64,000 bases of DNA from Vibrio fortis (GTDB lineage: Bacteria > Pseudomonadota > Gammaproteobacteria > Enterobacterales > Vibrionaceae): contig NZ_AP025488.1 of assembly GCF_024347475.1 (NCBI RefSeq), forward strand, positions 1,054,001-1,118,000, in the 5' to 3' direction. The translations under genes and the position numbers were made by a program. The first letter of the stretch is position 1. Each line of letters opens with the position of its first letter. Positions 15,252 to 23,984 of this stretch are shown one piece after another. The notes under the pieces were generated by a model. That model was not told the origin of the DNA. It ran no database searches and saw only the letters and a list, made by a program, of their open reading frames with translations.

Positions 15252-18200
15252 ATGTATAAGATTACTGAACTCGCGCTTAAACATAACCGTTTTACTCAAG
15301 TCTTTTTGGTGATGTTGTTTGTGCTTGGCATTAGCACGTTCAATAACGCACCAAGTAAAGAAGATCCTGAGATCTTAATTCGAAGTGCTGTCGTCATCGC
15401 GCAGTTTCCGGGGATGTCACCCGACCGTATCGAAAAGTTCATCACTAAGCCATTAGAGCGAGAAATAAAACAGATTCCCGAGGTGACGGAGATAAAGTCA
15501 TGGTCGCGAACTGGCGCTGCGCAGATCACCGTGACGGTTCATGATAAATACTTCAATCTCCAACCGATATGGGACACGCTCCGTAATCGTATGGACAGCA
15601 TGAAAGGAAGCTTACCTGATGGAACAGTTGGCCCTATGGTCAATGACGAGTTTGGGCAGGTTTATTCGGCTACGATCGCGCTTTCTGGAGACGGCTTCGA
15701 CCATCACGAACTGCGTAAAACTGCTGAAGCAATTCAAGATCGGCTCAGTAGCGTCCAAACCGTATCGCAAGTTGAGCTCTATGGTGTGAATGAAGAGCGA
15801 ATTTGGGTAAACGCAAAGCATGGCGCTTTGACTAACGAAAAGTTTCAATTCCGACAGATTGTTTCCGCACTGCAAGCTCGTAACGTGGTACTCCCGGGGG
15901 GCGTGATTGAAACCGATACGATGCAAGTTGAAATCGAACCGACCGGTAACTTTAATTCGGTTGAAGAGATCTTAGAGCTCGACCTTAATGAGCGAGAATC
16001 TGGCAACACTGTGTACTTGCGTGACTTGGCAGATGTAGAAGTAGGTTATGAACACCCATTTAATACTCCAGTTTATTTCAACGGTAAAAAAGCCGTCGTT
16101 ATCGCTGCAGCGATGGCTTCAGGTAGCCAAAGTGATGAGTTCGGAATCAAAGTAAAAGAGTTTATTGATCAGGTAGAGAAGGACTTGCCTGTCGGTATGA
16201 CCTTGGAGCTAGCAACATTCCAACCTGATAAGGTTAACGCTGCGGTTAGTTCTGCCACTACCAATTTGATGCAAACGGTCGCCGTAGTATTGGCTGTGGT
16301 GATGGCATTCCTAGGCCTAAGAATGGGTTTGATTATCGGTAGTATCGTCCCATTGACGATCTTGTTAACCGTCATCGGTATGTCGATATGGGGCGTTGAG
16401 CTACAACGAATGTCGATTGCTGCCATCATTATTTCTCTTGGTTTGCTGGTTGATAACGGTATTGTTATGGCGGAGTTTATCAAGAGCAAAGTCTCTCAAG
16501 GGGTTGAGCGTGTTGAAGCGGCTGTGTCGGCTTCTAAAGCAATGGCTGTCCCGCTTCTGACTTCTTCTTTAACCACTATTCTCGCATTTATGCCACTTCT
16601 ACTGGCACAAGATGTGACCGGAGAATATTTACGCTCGTTGTCGCAAGTTATCACCATTGCGTTGTTGTCTTCTTGGTTCTTGTGCTTGTTTGCAACACCG
16701 GCATTGTGTGTCTGGTTCATTAAACCAAATACGCAGAAAGAAGATGCAAAGAATAACGAACCGGAGCTATCTAAGCTTCAACTGGCTTACCGCCGATTTG
16801 TGACTGTTATTCTAAACTTCCGCCTTAGTACGTTAGCGGTTGTTATTGCGGTATTCGCTATGTCCATCTATAGCTTTCGTTATGTGACCGTCCAGTTTAT
16901 GCCTGGCTCTGAGCGCAATCAGTACCTAGTGTTTGTTGACTTGCCTGCTGGTACGAAAGTGGAAGAGTCAGATAGGGTATCGAAACGCCTAGAAACGTGG
17001 CTACTTGATAAGGAGCAGAACCCTGATGTCGTAAACACAGTGCGATATGTTGGTGATGGCGGGCCGCGCTTCTTCTTAGCATTATCTCCCGTTGATCGTG
17101 CCCCAAATCGTGTATTTATGGTGGTGAACACAACAGACTACACAGCAGCGTTGGATATGGTGAGGAAAACCAACCGATTCATTATGGAACAGCTTCCTGA
17201 AGCTAGCGGGCAGGCGAAGCGTATGTGGCTTGGTGGTAGTGAACTCGGGTTGGTTGAATATCAAGTCGTAGGCAAAGACATAGATGTGATTCAGAGTATC
17301 GCTAAGAAAATTGAGTTGGCGCTACGTCAGATTCCGGGTGCAGTCGGTGTTGCCAACGATTGGGAAAACAACGTTCCTAAGTTGATCTTAGATATCGATC
17401 AAGCTCAAGCCATTCGTGCTGGGGTTAGCAGCCGAGACATAGCGACGAGCTTAGACAGCTATCTGCGTGGTAAAGAGGTGACCAGTTTTCGTAATGATGA
17501 AGACGTAATTCCTGTGATTGTCGGTGCAGCAGAAACAGAGAAAACGTTGGAGAAATTGTTTACGGCCCAGATAGTTTCATCGACTAACGGTCAAGCTCTG
17601 CCTCTAGTACAGTTTGCATCAATTATTGCAACCAGCGAGCCTGCGGTGATACGCCGTTTTGATTTAGAACGTACGGTGACCATCAGCGTTAAGCATGAGA
17701 CATTGCAAGCGAGTGAGCTTAATAAACTCGTGCAACCAACACTGGATGATATTGAGCTGCCACCGGGGTATCGTATCGCATTGGGTGGCGAGCTTAAGGG
17801 GGCGAGCAAGGCGAACGGAGCACTGTTTGGTTATCTCCCTCAATGTTTTGCTGTCATGATCCTATTGCTTCTATTGCAATTTAATTCGATTCGCCGCCCA
17901 TTGATTATCTTATTGACGATCCCACTTTCGTTGATTGGGGCGGTATCGGGGTTGTTGATAACTGGCGCTTATTTCACCTTCCCAGCAATGCTCGGTATCT
18001 TCAGTCTGGCAGGCATTATTATCAATAATGGGATTGTGCTGATCGATTGTATCGAACAGAATCGAAAACTAGGGGAAGGAGTGAGAGATTCAATCATATC
18101 GGCATGTATGACGCGTTTGCGACCAATTGTGATGACAACACTGACCACGATTCTCGGTTTAGTGCCATTGGCTCTATCGGGCGGAGAGTTCTGGTATTCG

Positions 18201-18326
18201 ATGTCTATTGTGATGATCTTCGGAATGATCGTCGGAACAGTATTGACGCTTGGTGTGGTCCCTGTGCTGTATAGCTTGTTCTTTAAAGACCAAGTAGAGC
18301 CACAACTGGCGCCAGTTTCTGCTTAA
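15252..18326 (+). CDS. RND efflux pump inner-membrane transporter
   Basis: 1024 residues from the ATG at 15252 (MYKITELALKHNR); an in-frame ATG at 15225 would overlap the adaptor gene. The layout is that of AcrB/HAE-1 pumps: a first membrane helix, a large periplasmic loop, a cluster of six helices (about 325-530), a second large loop (about 560-855) and a terminal helix cluster. The proton-relay helix reads LLVDNGIVMAEF, where AcrB has two adjacent Asp; here the second is Asn. It exports drugs or metabolites together with the preceding adaptor. A strong bidirectional terminator follows. Confidence 0.95.
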   Translation: MYKITELALKHNRFTQVFLVMLFVLGISTFNNAPSKEDPEILIRSAVVIAQFPGMSPDRIEKFITKPLEREIKQIPEVTEIKSWSRTGAAQITVTVHDKYFNLQPIWDTLRNRMDSMKGSLPDGTVGPMVNDEFGQVYSATIALSGDGFDHHELRKTAEAIQDRLSSVQTVSQVELYGVNEERIWVNAKHGALTNEKFQFRQIVSALQARNVVLPGGVIETDTMQVEIEPTGNFNSVEEILELDLNERESGNTVYLRDLADVEVGYEHPFNTPVYFNGKKAVVIAAAMASGSQSDEFGIKVKEFIDQVEKDLPVGMTLELATFQPDKVNAAVSSATTNLMQTVAVVLAVVMAFLGLRMGLIIGSIVPLTILLTVIGMSIWGVELQRMSIAAIIISLGLLVDNGIVMAEFIKSKVSQGVERVEAAVSASKAMAVPLLTSSLTTILAFMPLLLAQDVTGEYLRSLSQVITIALLSSWFLCLFATPALCVWFIKPNTQKEDAKNNEPELSKLQLAYRRFVTVILNFRLSTLAVVIAVFAMSIYSFRYVTVQFMPGSERNQYLVFVDLPAGTKVEESDRVSKRLETWLLDKEQNPDVVNTVRYVGDGGPRFFLALSPVDRAPNRVFMVVNTTDYTAALDMVRKTNRFIMEQLPEASGQAKRMWLGGSELGLVEYQVVGKDIDVIQSIAKKIELALRQIPGAVGVANDWENNVPKLILDIDQAQAIRAGVSSRDIATSLDSYLRGKEVTSFRNDEDVIPVIVGAAETEKTLEKLFTAQIVSSTNGQALPLVQFASIIATSEPAVIRRFDLERTVTISVKHETLQASELNKLVQPTLDDIELPPGYRIALGGELKGASKANGALFGYLPQCFAVMILLLLLQFNSIRRPLIILLTIPLSLIGAVSGLLITGAYFTFPAMLGIFSLAGIIINNGIVLIDCIEQNRKLGEGVRDSIISACMTRLRPIVMTTLTTILGLVPLALSGGEFWYSMSIVMIFGMIVGTVLTLGVVPVLYSLFFKDQVEPQLAPVSA

Positions 18327-18354
18327 CCATCTAGTATTAGAAAAAACAGCAAAT

Positions 18355-18390
18355 AAAAAAAGAAGGACTCCGCGGAGTCCTTCTTTGGTT
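18355..18390. terminator. Bidirectional intrinsic terminator between RND pump and MCP genes
   Basis: Positions 18359-18386 form a perfect 28-base palindrome (AAAGAAGGACTCCG and its complement) flanked by an A-run on the left and Ts on the right. It serves both convergent genes. Confidence 0.9.
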
Positions 18391-18439
18391 TCTGATGAAA
18401 CAATCTAATCCAAGCTATTGAGAGCCGTTAAAACGGGCT

Positions 18440-19867
18440 CTAAGTGCGGTATTTTGCCAACGTCTTAGACAGTGAAATAGATGCGCTAGTGAGATTAGAA
18501 ACCCCATTAGAAGTGTTTTGAGCCACTTCTTTTATAACGTCCGATTGACTGCGAATGTCATTCAGTTCGGCGGCGATGCTATTTGCCACATTGCTTTGCT
18601 CATCGGCAGAAGACGCGATTTGTGCACTCATATCCATTAGAGCACGAGCTGAATCTGAGATTGAGTTTACATCGTCACCGATATTAGAAATCAACTGGCT
18701 ACTTGTCTGAGCTTGATCAACCGTTTGCTCAGTGATCTTAGCGATGTTTTGGCTCTCTTGCTGTAAGCGCTCGATCATCGCTTGGATTTCTACTGTTGCA
18801 GATTGAGTGCGGCTTGCCAGTGTTCGAACTTCATCGGCAACCACCGCAAACCCACGGCCTTGTTCACCTGCGCGTGCAGCTTCAATGGCAGCGTTCAGAG
18901 CGAGTAGGTTAGTTTGCTCCGAAATCGCGTTGATGGTGGTAATCACCTCATTGATTTGGCTAGTGTTAACGTTAAGGCTCGTTACAGACGACGAAGCTTG
19001 CTCAATCAAGGAAGAAAGCGTGGTGATCTCTGCAATTGCTTGCTGCACTTTACCGTGGCTTTGGTTAATCGCTTGTGCATCATTTTCTGTTTGCTCGGTT
19101 GAGCGGGCTGCGATGTTAGATACTTCATTAGCTGATGCCGTCATTTCATCCATCGCAGTTGCCACAGAGTCAAGAGAAGCGTGCTGGCTGCTGATCTGCG
19201 TTTCACTGCGCTTGGCTTCCGCTTCGAATGAAGAAGAGGTTTCACTCAGTGTCGCAGCGCTTTCATTAACGTTATTAACCAGTTCACTCAAGGTGTCCAT
19301 TGAGCGATCTAGTGCACAACCAATCGTACCGAACTCGTCACGACCCGGGTGGAAGCCAAGACGAGAGCTTAGGTCACCGTCACCAATCTTTTCTGTTGTT
19401 GAATAGAGTACCCACAGAGCCCCACCAATGAAGGTTGCCACCCAGTAACAGAAAATACCAAAAGGAACACACCATAAGAAACTGAGTAAGAAAGTATTGA
19501 GTGCGCTTTGCTTCTGATCAGCAGCATCGGTTGCAGGTAAGGTAAGCGAGTAGTATTGGCCGTCTTTACCTTGCTGAGTCGCCGTGACTGACCCGTTGTT
19601 GTTAATGTATGTGTCTGTTGAGGTGGCACTCGACGAGCGACTTAACAGCGTTGACTCTGGCGAGTCGGAAACAGACAACATGCCTTTGAGTTGTTGTTCA
19701 GCTTGAGTCTTTGCGTTTTGTTCAATTTGATCGAGCTGATTGAGGTAGGTGTTCGTTGACAGGCTGCCAAGGGCAACTAAAAAGATAAGAAAAATGACCC
19801 ACATTTTGTCGTTGATCGACATCTTAATAAACAGCTTGTCTATCGTTCGAAACTGTACTTCTTTCAT
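18440..19867 (-). CDS. Methyl-accepting chemotaxis protein
   Basis: 475 residues. A membrane helix (about 21-40) is followed by a short periplasmic region (about 45-125) with no recognisable sensor fold, a second membrane stretch near 128-155, a HAMP domain and the cytoplasmic signalling coiled coil. The highly conserved hairpin tip is SEQTNLLALNAAIEAARAGE and GRGFAVVADEVRTLA. The sensed ligand cannot be told. The ATG at 19867 follows GGAG at good spacing; an in-frame start 48 bases upstream is less likely. A Fur-like sequence lies about 85-105 bases upstream. Confidence 0.95.
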   Translation of the reverse strand: MKEVQFRTIDKLFIKMSINDKMWVIFLIFLVALGSLSTNTYLNQLDQIEQNAKTQAEQQLKGMLSVSDSPESTLLSRSSSATSTDTYINNNGSVTATQQGKDGQYYSLTLPATDAADQKQSALNTFLLSFLWCVPFGIFCYWVATFIGGALWVLYSTTEKIGDGDLSSRLGFHPGRDEFGTIGCALDRSMDTLSELVNNVNESAATLSETSSSFEAEAKRSETQISSQHASLDSVATAMDEMTASANEVSNIAARSTEQTENDAQAINQSHGKVQQAIAEITTLSSLIEQASSSVTSLNVNTSQINEVITTINAISEQTNLLALNAAIEAARAGEQGRGFAVVADEVRTLASRTQSATVEIQAMIERLQQESQNIAKITEQTVDQAQTSSQLISNIGDDVNSISDSARALMDMSAQIASSADEQSNVANSIAAELNDIRSQSDVIKEVAQNTSNGVSNLTSASISLSKTLAKYRT

Positions 19868-19952
19868 GATAACTCCACGATAATTCCTTTTACCGTGGAC
19901 TTTAAATAACCGCACGCAATAAATATGTGACGCGCGTCGAGTGTTTATGAAA

Positions 19953-19971
19953 TCAAATGATAATCAATTTC
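19953..19971. promoter_or_regulatory. Possible Fur box upstream of the MCP gene
   Basis: The 19-mer contains the full Fur core ATGATAATCA (19957-19966) and matches the 19-base Fur consensus at about 14 positions. The area is AT-rich, which raises the chance of a random match. Confidence 0.3.
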
Positions 19972-20015
19972 TATAATTGAGACTTAGATCAATTACTTTT
20001 GATAAATTCATCAAT

Positions 20016-21239
20016 TTAGCCAAGAGAAGGCAATAAACCACCTGAAATCATCATTTGGATTGCAATGATGATGATACCGACTGTCCCAGCCATAAACAGT
20101 GCCAATTTGCCGCCTGCGACTTGGTATACGACGCTGGTGGAACCCGGTGATTTCTGTTCTTGAGTAAAGCGTACTTTGTAGACCATGATCGTTGGCAGCA
20201 GAATTGCGAGTACAGCAAGAGCAATCGCTGCGTATCCAAGCGCCATGATAAAGCCTTGTGGGTAGAACAGAGCAAAACCAAGTGGTGGAACGAAAGTAAC
20301 CAGTGCCGTTTTGATTCGTTTGCCTTGGCCTAGTTTGTCATTGAGCGAATCGCCCATAAATTCAAACAAACCCAAGCTCACGCCGATAAAGGATGTTAAC
20401 AGCGCCAGATCAGCGAAGACCCCAACAATCATACCTAGGTTTGACTGATGTACTGTTTCAGATAGTGACACCAAAAGCGCGCCTAGGCTCGAATCGTTCA
20501 GTAGTTGTTCTTGGCTAACAACACCCAGCGTAACGCCTTGCCAAAACACGTAAATGATAAGCGGTAATGCAGAACCAACAATCATTACCTTGCGCAATGA
20601 GCCAACATCACCGTCTAAGTAGCGCACGATAGAAGGGATACTGCCGTGAAAGCCGAATGATGTGAATACCACTGGAATCGCTGCCACAATCAAACCTTGC
20701 TGTAGAGGCATACTTAATAGGTATTGCGATGTAACGTTTGGTGCAAGAAAGCTAAGCACCAACACCATAGCAACCAGCTTTAATCCAAATAGAACTCGAT
20801 TAACTTTATCTACACTGTGAGTGCCTATCGTTACAACTGTGGCAACGATGATAGTGAAAATCAGTGTCGTAATCTGGCTACTGATCTCTAAGCCGGTTAG
20901 TTGCATTACGCGTTGGTTGAATTGCGCACCACCGCCGGCAATGTATGCGGCACATAATGCGTAGAATAAGAACATAACAGCAAAGCTTGCTATCCATTTG
21001 CCTTTATTACCCAGAATATTGTGCGCCAATGTATGTAGCGTCGCGTCTGAGTCTGCAAATTGATGTAGCTCAACCATCAATAGCGCTGTGAATGCCATCA
21101 GTGCCCATAGACCGAGCATAAGGACCAGTGATGTAGAGAAGCCGATACCAGCAGAAGCGAGAGGAAGTGCGAGCATGCCTGCACCAATAGTGGTGCCTGC
21201 GATGATCAAAGTACTACCGAAAACCTTTGATTTAGTCAT
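20016..21239 (-). CDS. tyrP: Tyrosine/aromatic amino acid permease (HAAAP family)
   Basis: 407 residues with about eleven hydrophobic membrane segments. The N terminus FGSTLIIAGTTIGAGMLALP is the substrate-binding signature of the TyrP/Mtr/TnaB family of hydroxy- and aromatic amino acid permeases; FTSFGFHGSIPSIVRYL in the middle is also typical of TyrP and Mtr. It imports tyrosine (or tryptophan) with protons. A consensus TyrR box 145 bases upstream supports the tyrosine assignment. It is divergent from the structured leader of the acpH locus and lies upstream of the MCP gene on the same strand. Confidence 0.92.
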   Translation of the reverse strand: MTKSKVFGSTLIIAGTTIGAGMLALPLASAGIGFSTSLVLMLGLWALMAFTALLMVELHQFADSDATLHTLAHNILGNKGKWIASFAVMFLFYALCAAYIAGGGAQFNQRVMQLTGLEISSQITTLIFTIIVATVVTIGTHSVDKVNRVLFGLKLVAMVLVLSFLAPNVTSQYLLSMPLQQGLIVAAIPVVFTSFGFHGSIPSIVRYLDGDVGSLRKVMIVGSALPLIIYVFWQGVTLGVVSQEQLLNDSSLGALLVSLSETVHQSNLGMIVGVFADLALLTSFIGVSLGLFEFMGDSLNDKLGQGKRIKTALVTFVPPLGFALFYPQGFIMALGYAAIALAVLAILLPTIMVYKVRFTQEQKSPGSTSVVYQVAGGKLALFMAGTVGIIIIAIQMMISGGLLPSLG

Positions 21240-21364
21240 TGTATATAATTCTTTACGTTATGGTGTTTTAACTTGGCATATGCACTGATTGAAAAGCTCA
21301 TAGCCTGTAATAATATTGGATTGGCTGCATTTTGTGGGACTTTATCAATGAATGCAAGACTAAA

Positions 21365-21401
21365 TGTAATTTTTTATATCCACTGTAAATTTATATTTAC
21401 A
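21365..21401. promoter_or_regulatory. TyrR box (strong) with adjacent weak box upstream of tyrP
   Basis: TGTAAATTTATATTTACA at 21384-21401 is an exact TGTAAA-N6-TTTACA TyrR operator. One base away, 21365-21382 has a weaker match (TGTAAT-N6-TATCCA). A strong-plus-weak adjacent pair is the arrangement known for E. coli tyrP. The site lies in the 472-base gap between tyrP and the leader of the 42-codon ORF. Confidence 0.85.
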
Positions 21402-21480
21402 CTAAGGTTTGAAGAGTTCCATAAAGGCGCATAGCAATCGTTTATCTATGATCTGATTCATAGTTTGATAAAGAAAAGAT

Positions 21481-21711
21481 TGAGTCGGTGCGACTTGACC
21501 AGTAATAGTGTGGGCGCGCGACCCAACTCGGAGATATGGATCCTATAGCGCGAATGCCGATTTAGAACAGAGGTGTGCTGCTCGAAATGAGCGCATTGAA
21601 AATAGTTGGGAAACACGGAGTGTCTTCATAAATCTGTCATATTTTACGCACAATATGGAGTCACTTAGTTGTAAGGGCAAAAGCCCATGATAAGGAATAG
21701 AAGGGCACATT
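21481..21711 (+). other. Structured leader upstream of the 42-codon ORF and acpH
   Basis: An unexplained region with several possible RNA helices: AGTCG/CGACT (21483-21495); CCCAACT (21522-21528) with AGTTGGG (21604-21610), enclosing a hairpin GCTC/GAGC extended by TGC/GCA (21576-21595); and GGGC-AAAA-GCCC at 21675-21686. The last GCCC can instead pair with GGGC at 21703-21706, which contains the AAGGG ribosome-binding site of the next ORF. TGGG at 21511-21514 likewise competes for CCCA at 21522-21525. The arrangement resembles a translational riboswitch or regulator-bound leader. It matches no class I know. Confidence 0.45.
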
Positions 21712-21840
21712 ATGAGTGACCAATCTTTTAATGACGAAAGTCTTGAACTGTTAGATGCTATGGAAATTGGCATTGACCTTTCTGATTACGAGCAGGCTGT
21801 TCAACAACTAGCTGAAGAGATGTTTAGCTCGTCAAACTAA
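21712..21840 (+). CDS. Small acidic protein or leader peptide, 42 residues
   Basis: The ORF runs MSDQSFNDESLELLDAMEIG onward and ends in EEMFSSSN. It is strongly acidic, probably helical, with no membrane segment or signal. AAGGG stands six bases before the ATG. Its stop codon is eight bases from the 5' arm of a long hairpin that masks the acpH ribosome-binding site, so translation here could open acpH. I recognise no family; it may function as a protein, as a coupling ORF, or both. Confidence 0.6.
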   Translation: MSDQSFNDESLELLDAMEIGIDLSDYEQAVQQLAEEMFSSSN

Positions 21841-21847
21841 CCTCCGT

Positions 21848-21917
21848 CCTCATTAAAGTTAGCTAAGATTAGGGAGTACGTTTACTATGTTCTCCAATCG
21901 GTTCGACTTTAATGAGG
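21848..21917 (+). promoter_or_regulatory. Hairpin sequestering the acpH ribosome-binding site
   Basis: CCTCATTAAAGT (21848-21859) is perfectly complementary to ACTTTAATGAGG (21906-21917). An inner GATT/AATC with GGAG/CTCC extends the stem. The 3' arm contains GAGG (21914-21917), four bases before the acpH ATG, so the folded RNA would hide the start site. There is no T-run, so it is not a terminator. Confidence 0.65.
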
Positions 21918-21921
21918 TTCA

Positions 21922-22536
21922 ATGAACTTTCTTGCACATCTTCATATCGCCAACCATTGCAGTAGCGACTTAGCAGGTAACTTACTTGGTGATTTCGTTA
22001 AAGGCGATCCTTCAAAGCACTATTCGCAATCTTTAGCTGACGGTATCCGATTGCATCGATTCGTCGACAGTTACACAGATGCTCATGCCATCTCCCGGCA
22101 GGCTAAATCCCTTTTCAAAAAAGAGACCCAACGATTTGCTCCAATCGCACTCGATGTATTTTGGGATCACTGTTTGGCGACAAATTGGTCTGAGTATTCT
22201 GACTCTTCACTTAAACAGTTTTGTGAAATATCACATAACAAGATCAGTCGAGATTCTGAGTCCCACTGGCCCGAGAACTTTGTGATGATTCACCAGAAAA
22301 TGGCGCAGCAACGCTGGTTAGAGAGTTACGAATCCATGGATTCTATCGAAATGGTATTAGAGAGAATGTCTTTGCGAAGACCCAGACTTGCGGCACTGAA
22401 AGAGTGTTTTGGTGATCTTTCCAATAACTACGATAAGTTGCAGTGTCACTTTTGTGAGCTCTATCCAGACGTGCTTGAACGTGCTTTGCAGCATCGAAAA
22501 CAGCAAATTGAAATGTTAGCAAATAAAAATCAATGA
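21922..22536 (+). CDS. acpH: Acyl carrier protein phosphodiesterase
   Basis: 204 residues. AcpH removes the 4'-phosphopantetheine group from holo-ACP. The N terminus MNFLAHLHIA, then LAGNLLGDFVKG and GIRLHRFVDSYTDAH, are the HD-like metal-binding signatures of the family, and FWDHCLATNWSEY follows. It is a soluble cytoplasmic enzyme. Translation is likely controlled: its ribosome-binding site lies in the 3' arm of a perfect 12-bp hairpin immediately after a 42-codon ORF. The 3' end abuts the promoter of the DEAD-box helicase gene. Confidence 0.93.
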   Translation: MNFLAHLHIANHCSSDLAGNLLGDFVKGDPSKHYSQSLADGIRLHRFVDSYTDAHAISRQAKSLFKKETQRFAPIALDVFWDHCLATNWSEYSDSSLKQFCEISHNKISRDSESHWPENFVMIHQKMAQQRWLESYESMDSIEMVLERMSLRRPRLAALKECFGDLSNNYDKLQCHFCELYPDVLERALQHRKQQIEMLANKNQ

Positions 22537-22542
22537 CAAAGG

Positions 22543-22571
22543 TAAACAGTTTCATTTGGGTTTGCTACAAT
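22543..22571 (+). promoter_or_regulatory. Candidate promoter of DEAD-box helicase 1
   Basis: TAAACA (22543-22548) and an extended -10 TGCTACAAT (22563-22571), 17 bases apart. A GC-rich discriminator (CCGCGCC) follows the -10, as in growth-rate-controlled promoters. Confidence 0.45.
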
Positions 22572-22602
22572 CCGCGCCTATTTCTTCTTTGAGCATCATT
22601 TT

Positions 22603-23877
22603 ATGTCTGATACAAACCAAACTTTTGAACAATTGGGTCTTTCGGAGCAGTTGCTGTCTACATTACAGACGCTAAATTTTACAACACCGACAAGCGTGCA
22701 AGAGCAGGCAATCCCACTCGTATTAGAAGGCAAAGATGTACTGGCAGGTGCTCAAACGGGTACGGGTAAAACCGCGGCGTTTGGTTTACCAATCATTCAA
22801 CGTTTATTGGCTAGCCAAGATAACGTGATTCCCAATCCTAAATTGGTAAGAGCTTTGGTACTGGTGCCAACTCGTGAACTTGCACAACAAGTTTTCGACA
22901 ACATTACCAGCTACGCTGAGGGGACAGATCTTAAAATTGTCGTTGCTTACGGCGGTACAAGCATGAAAGTGCAAACCGACAATCTAAAGGCAGGAGCAGA
23001 TATTCTCATCGCGACACCTGGCCGTCTGATTGACCACATGTTTACTAAGAATATCATGTTAAGCCAGACAGAAGTGCTGGTACTTGATGAAGCAGACCGC
23101 ATGCTTGATATGGGTTTCATGCCAGATATTAAACGCATCTTGAAGCGCATGAATGATGTTCGTCAAACCCTGTTCTTCTCTGCGACGTTCGACAATAAGA
23201 TCAAATCTATTGCGCATCGCATGATGGAGTCCCCTTGCGAGATCCAGGTAACGCCGACGAACAGTACTGCTGAAACGGTAAAACAGATGGTTTACTCAGT
23301 TGACAAAAAGCGTAAAAGCGAACTTCTGGCTTACCTGATTGGTTCTAAAAACTGGCAACAGGTATTGGTATTCACTAAGACTAAGCAAGGTACAGATGCG
23401 CTAGTTAAAGAGCTGAAATTAGATGGAATTAAAGCGGCTTCAATCAATGGTGATAAAAGCCAAGGTGCTCGTCAAAAAGCGCTTGATGATTTCAAATCGG
23501 GCAAAGTACGTGCTCTGATTGCAACTGATGTTGCGGCGCGTGGTATTGATATTCAACAACTGGAACAAGTTGTGAACTACGATATGCCGTACAAAGCAGA
23601 AGACTATGTTCACCGCATTGGTCGAACAGGGCGCGCTGGTAATACAGGATTGGCCGTTTCTCTCATGAGCAGAGACGAAGAGTACCTACTTGAGGCGATT
23701 GAGCGTTTGCTTGATAAACGTCTACCACAAGAGTGGTTACAAGGGTTTGAGCCGAGCTTAATTGAAGAGGTTGAGCCAGAACGTACAGGCCGCCGTGGTA
23801 AGAGTCGTTCTTCTGAAAAACGCAAAATGAAAGCTAAACTTAAAATCCACCAAAACCGTGGTAAGGCTCGCCGTTAA
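22603..23877 (+). CDS. DEAD-box ATP-dependent RNA helicase (RhlE-like)
   Basis: 424 residues with all helicase motifs in order: Q motif (PTSVQEQAIP), motif I AQTGTGKTAAF, PTRELAQQ, TPGRL, DEAD (VLDEADRMLDMGF), SAT (FFSATF), then the second RecA-like domain with RGIDIQQ and HRIGRTGRAG. A short basic C-terminal tail (RRGKSRSSEKRKMKAKLKIH) should bind RNA. It remodels RNA, probably in ribosome assembly or cold adaptation. A second, different paralogue is at 44250. Placed directly after acpH with its own likely promoter. Confidence 0.93.
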   Translation: MSDTNQTFEQLGLSEQLLSTLQTLNFTTPTSVQEQAIPLVLEGKDVLAGAQTGTGKTAAFGLPIIQRLLASQDNVIPNPKLVRALVLVPTRELAQQVFDNITSYAEGTDLKIVVAYGGTSMKVQTDNLKAGADILIATPGRLIDHMFTKNIMLSQTEVLVLDEADRMLDMGFMPDIKRILKRMNDVRQTLFFSATFDNKIKSIAHRMMESPCEIQVTPTNSTAETVKQMVYSVDKKRKSELLAYLIGSKNWQQVLVFTKTKQGTDALVKELKLDGIKAASINGDKSQGARQKALDDFKSGKVRALIATDVAARGIDIQQLEQVVNYDMPYKAEDYVHRIGRTGRAGNTGLAVSLMSRDEEYLLEAIERLLDKRLPQEWLQGFEPSLIEEVEPERTGRRGKSRSSEKRKMKAKLKIHQNRGKARR

Positions 23878-23915
23878 TTGAGTTGTTCAATGAGCTCAAC
23901 TAATTAAGGATTACT

Positions 23916-23957
23916 AAAAAGGCGCTTTGGGTGAGTACCCACAGCGCCTTTTTTTGT
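23916..23957. terminator. Bidirectional intrinsic terminator
   Basis: AAAAAGGCGCT (23916-23926) pairs with AGCGCCTTTTT (23943-23953), with inner GGGT/ACCC. Flanking A and T runs serve both the helicase and the convergent tetR-type gene. Confidence 0.88.
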
Positions 23958-23984
23958 TTAATGTGAAACTGAGTTACTTTCGAG

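Noticed and set aside
21508..21690. 60-codon ORF in the acpH leader
   Set aside because: No ribosome-binding site, unusual composition, and it would overlay RNA helices; the ORF starting at 21712 is far better supported.
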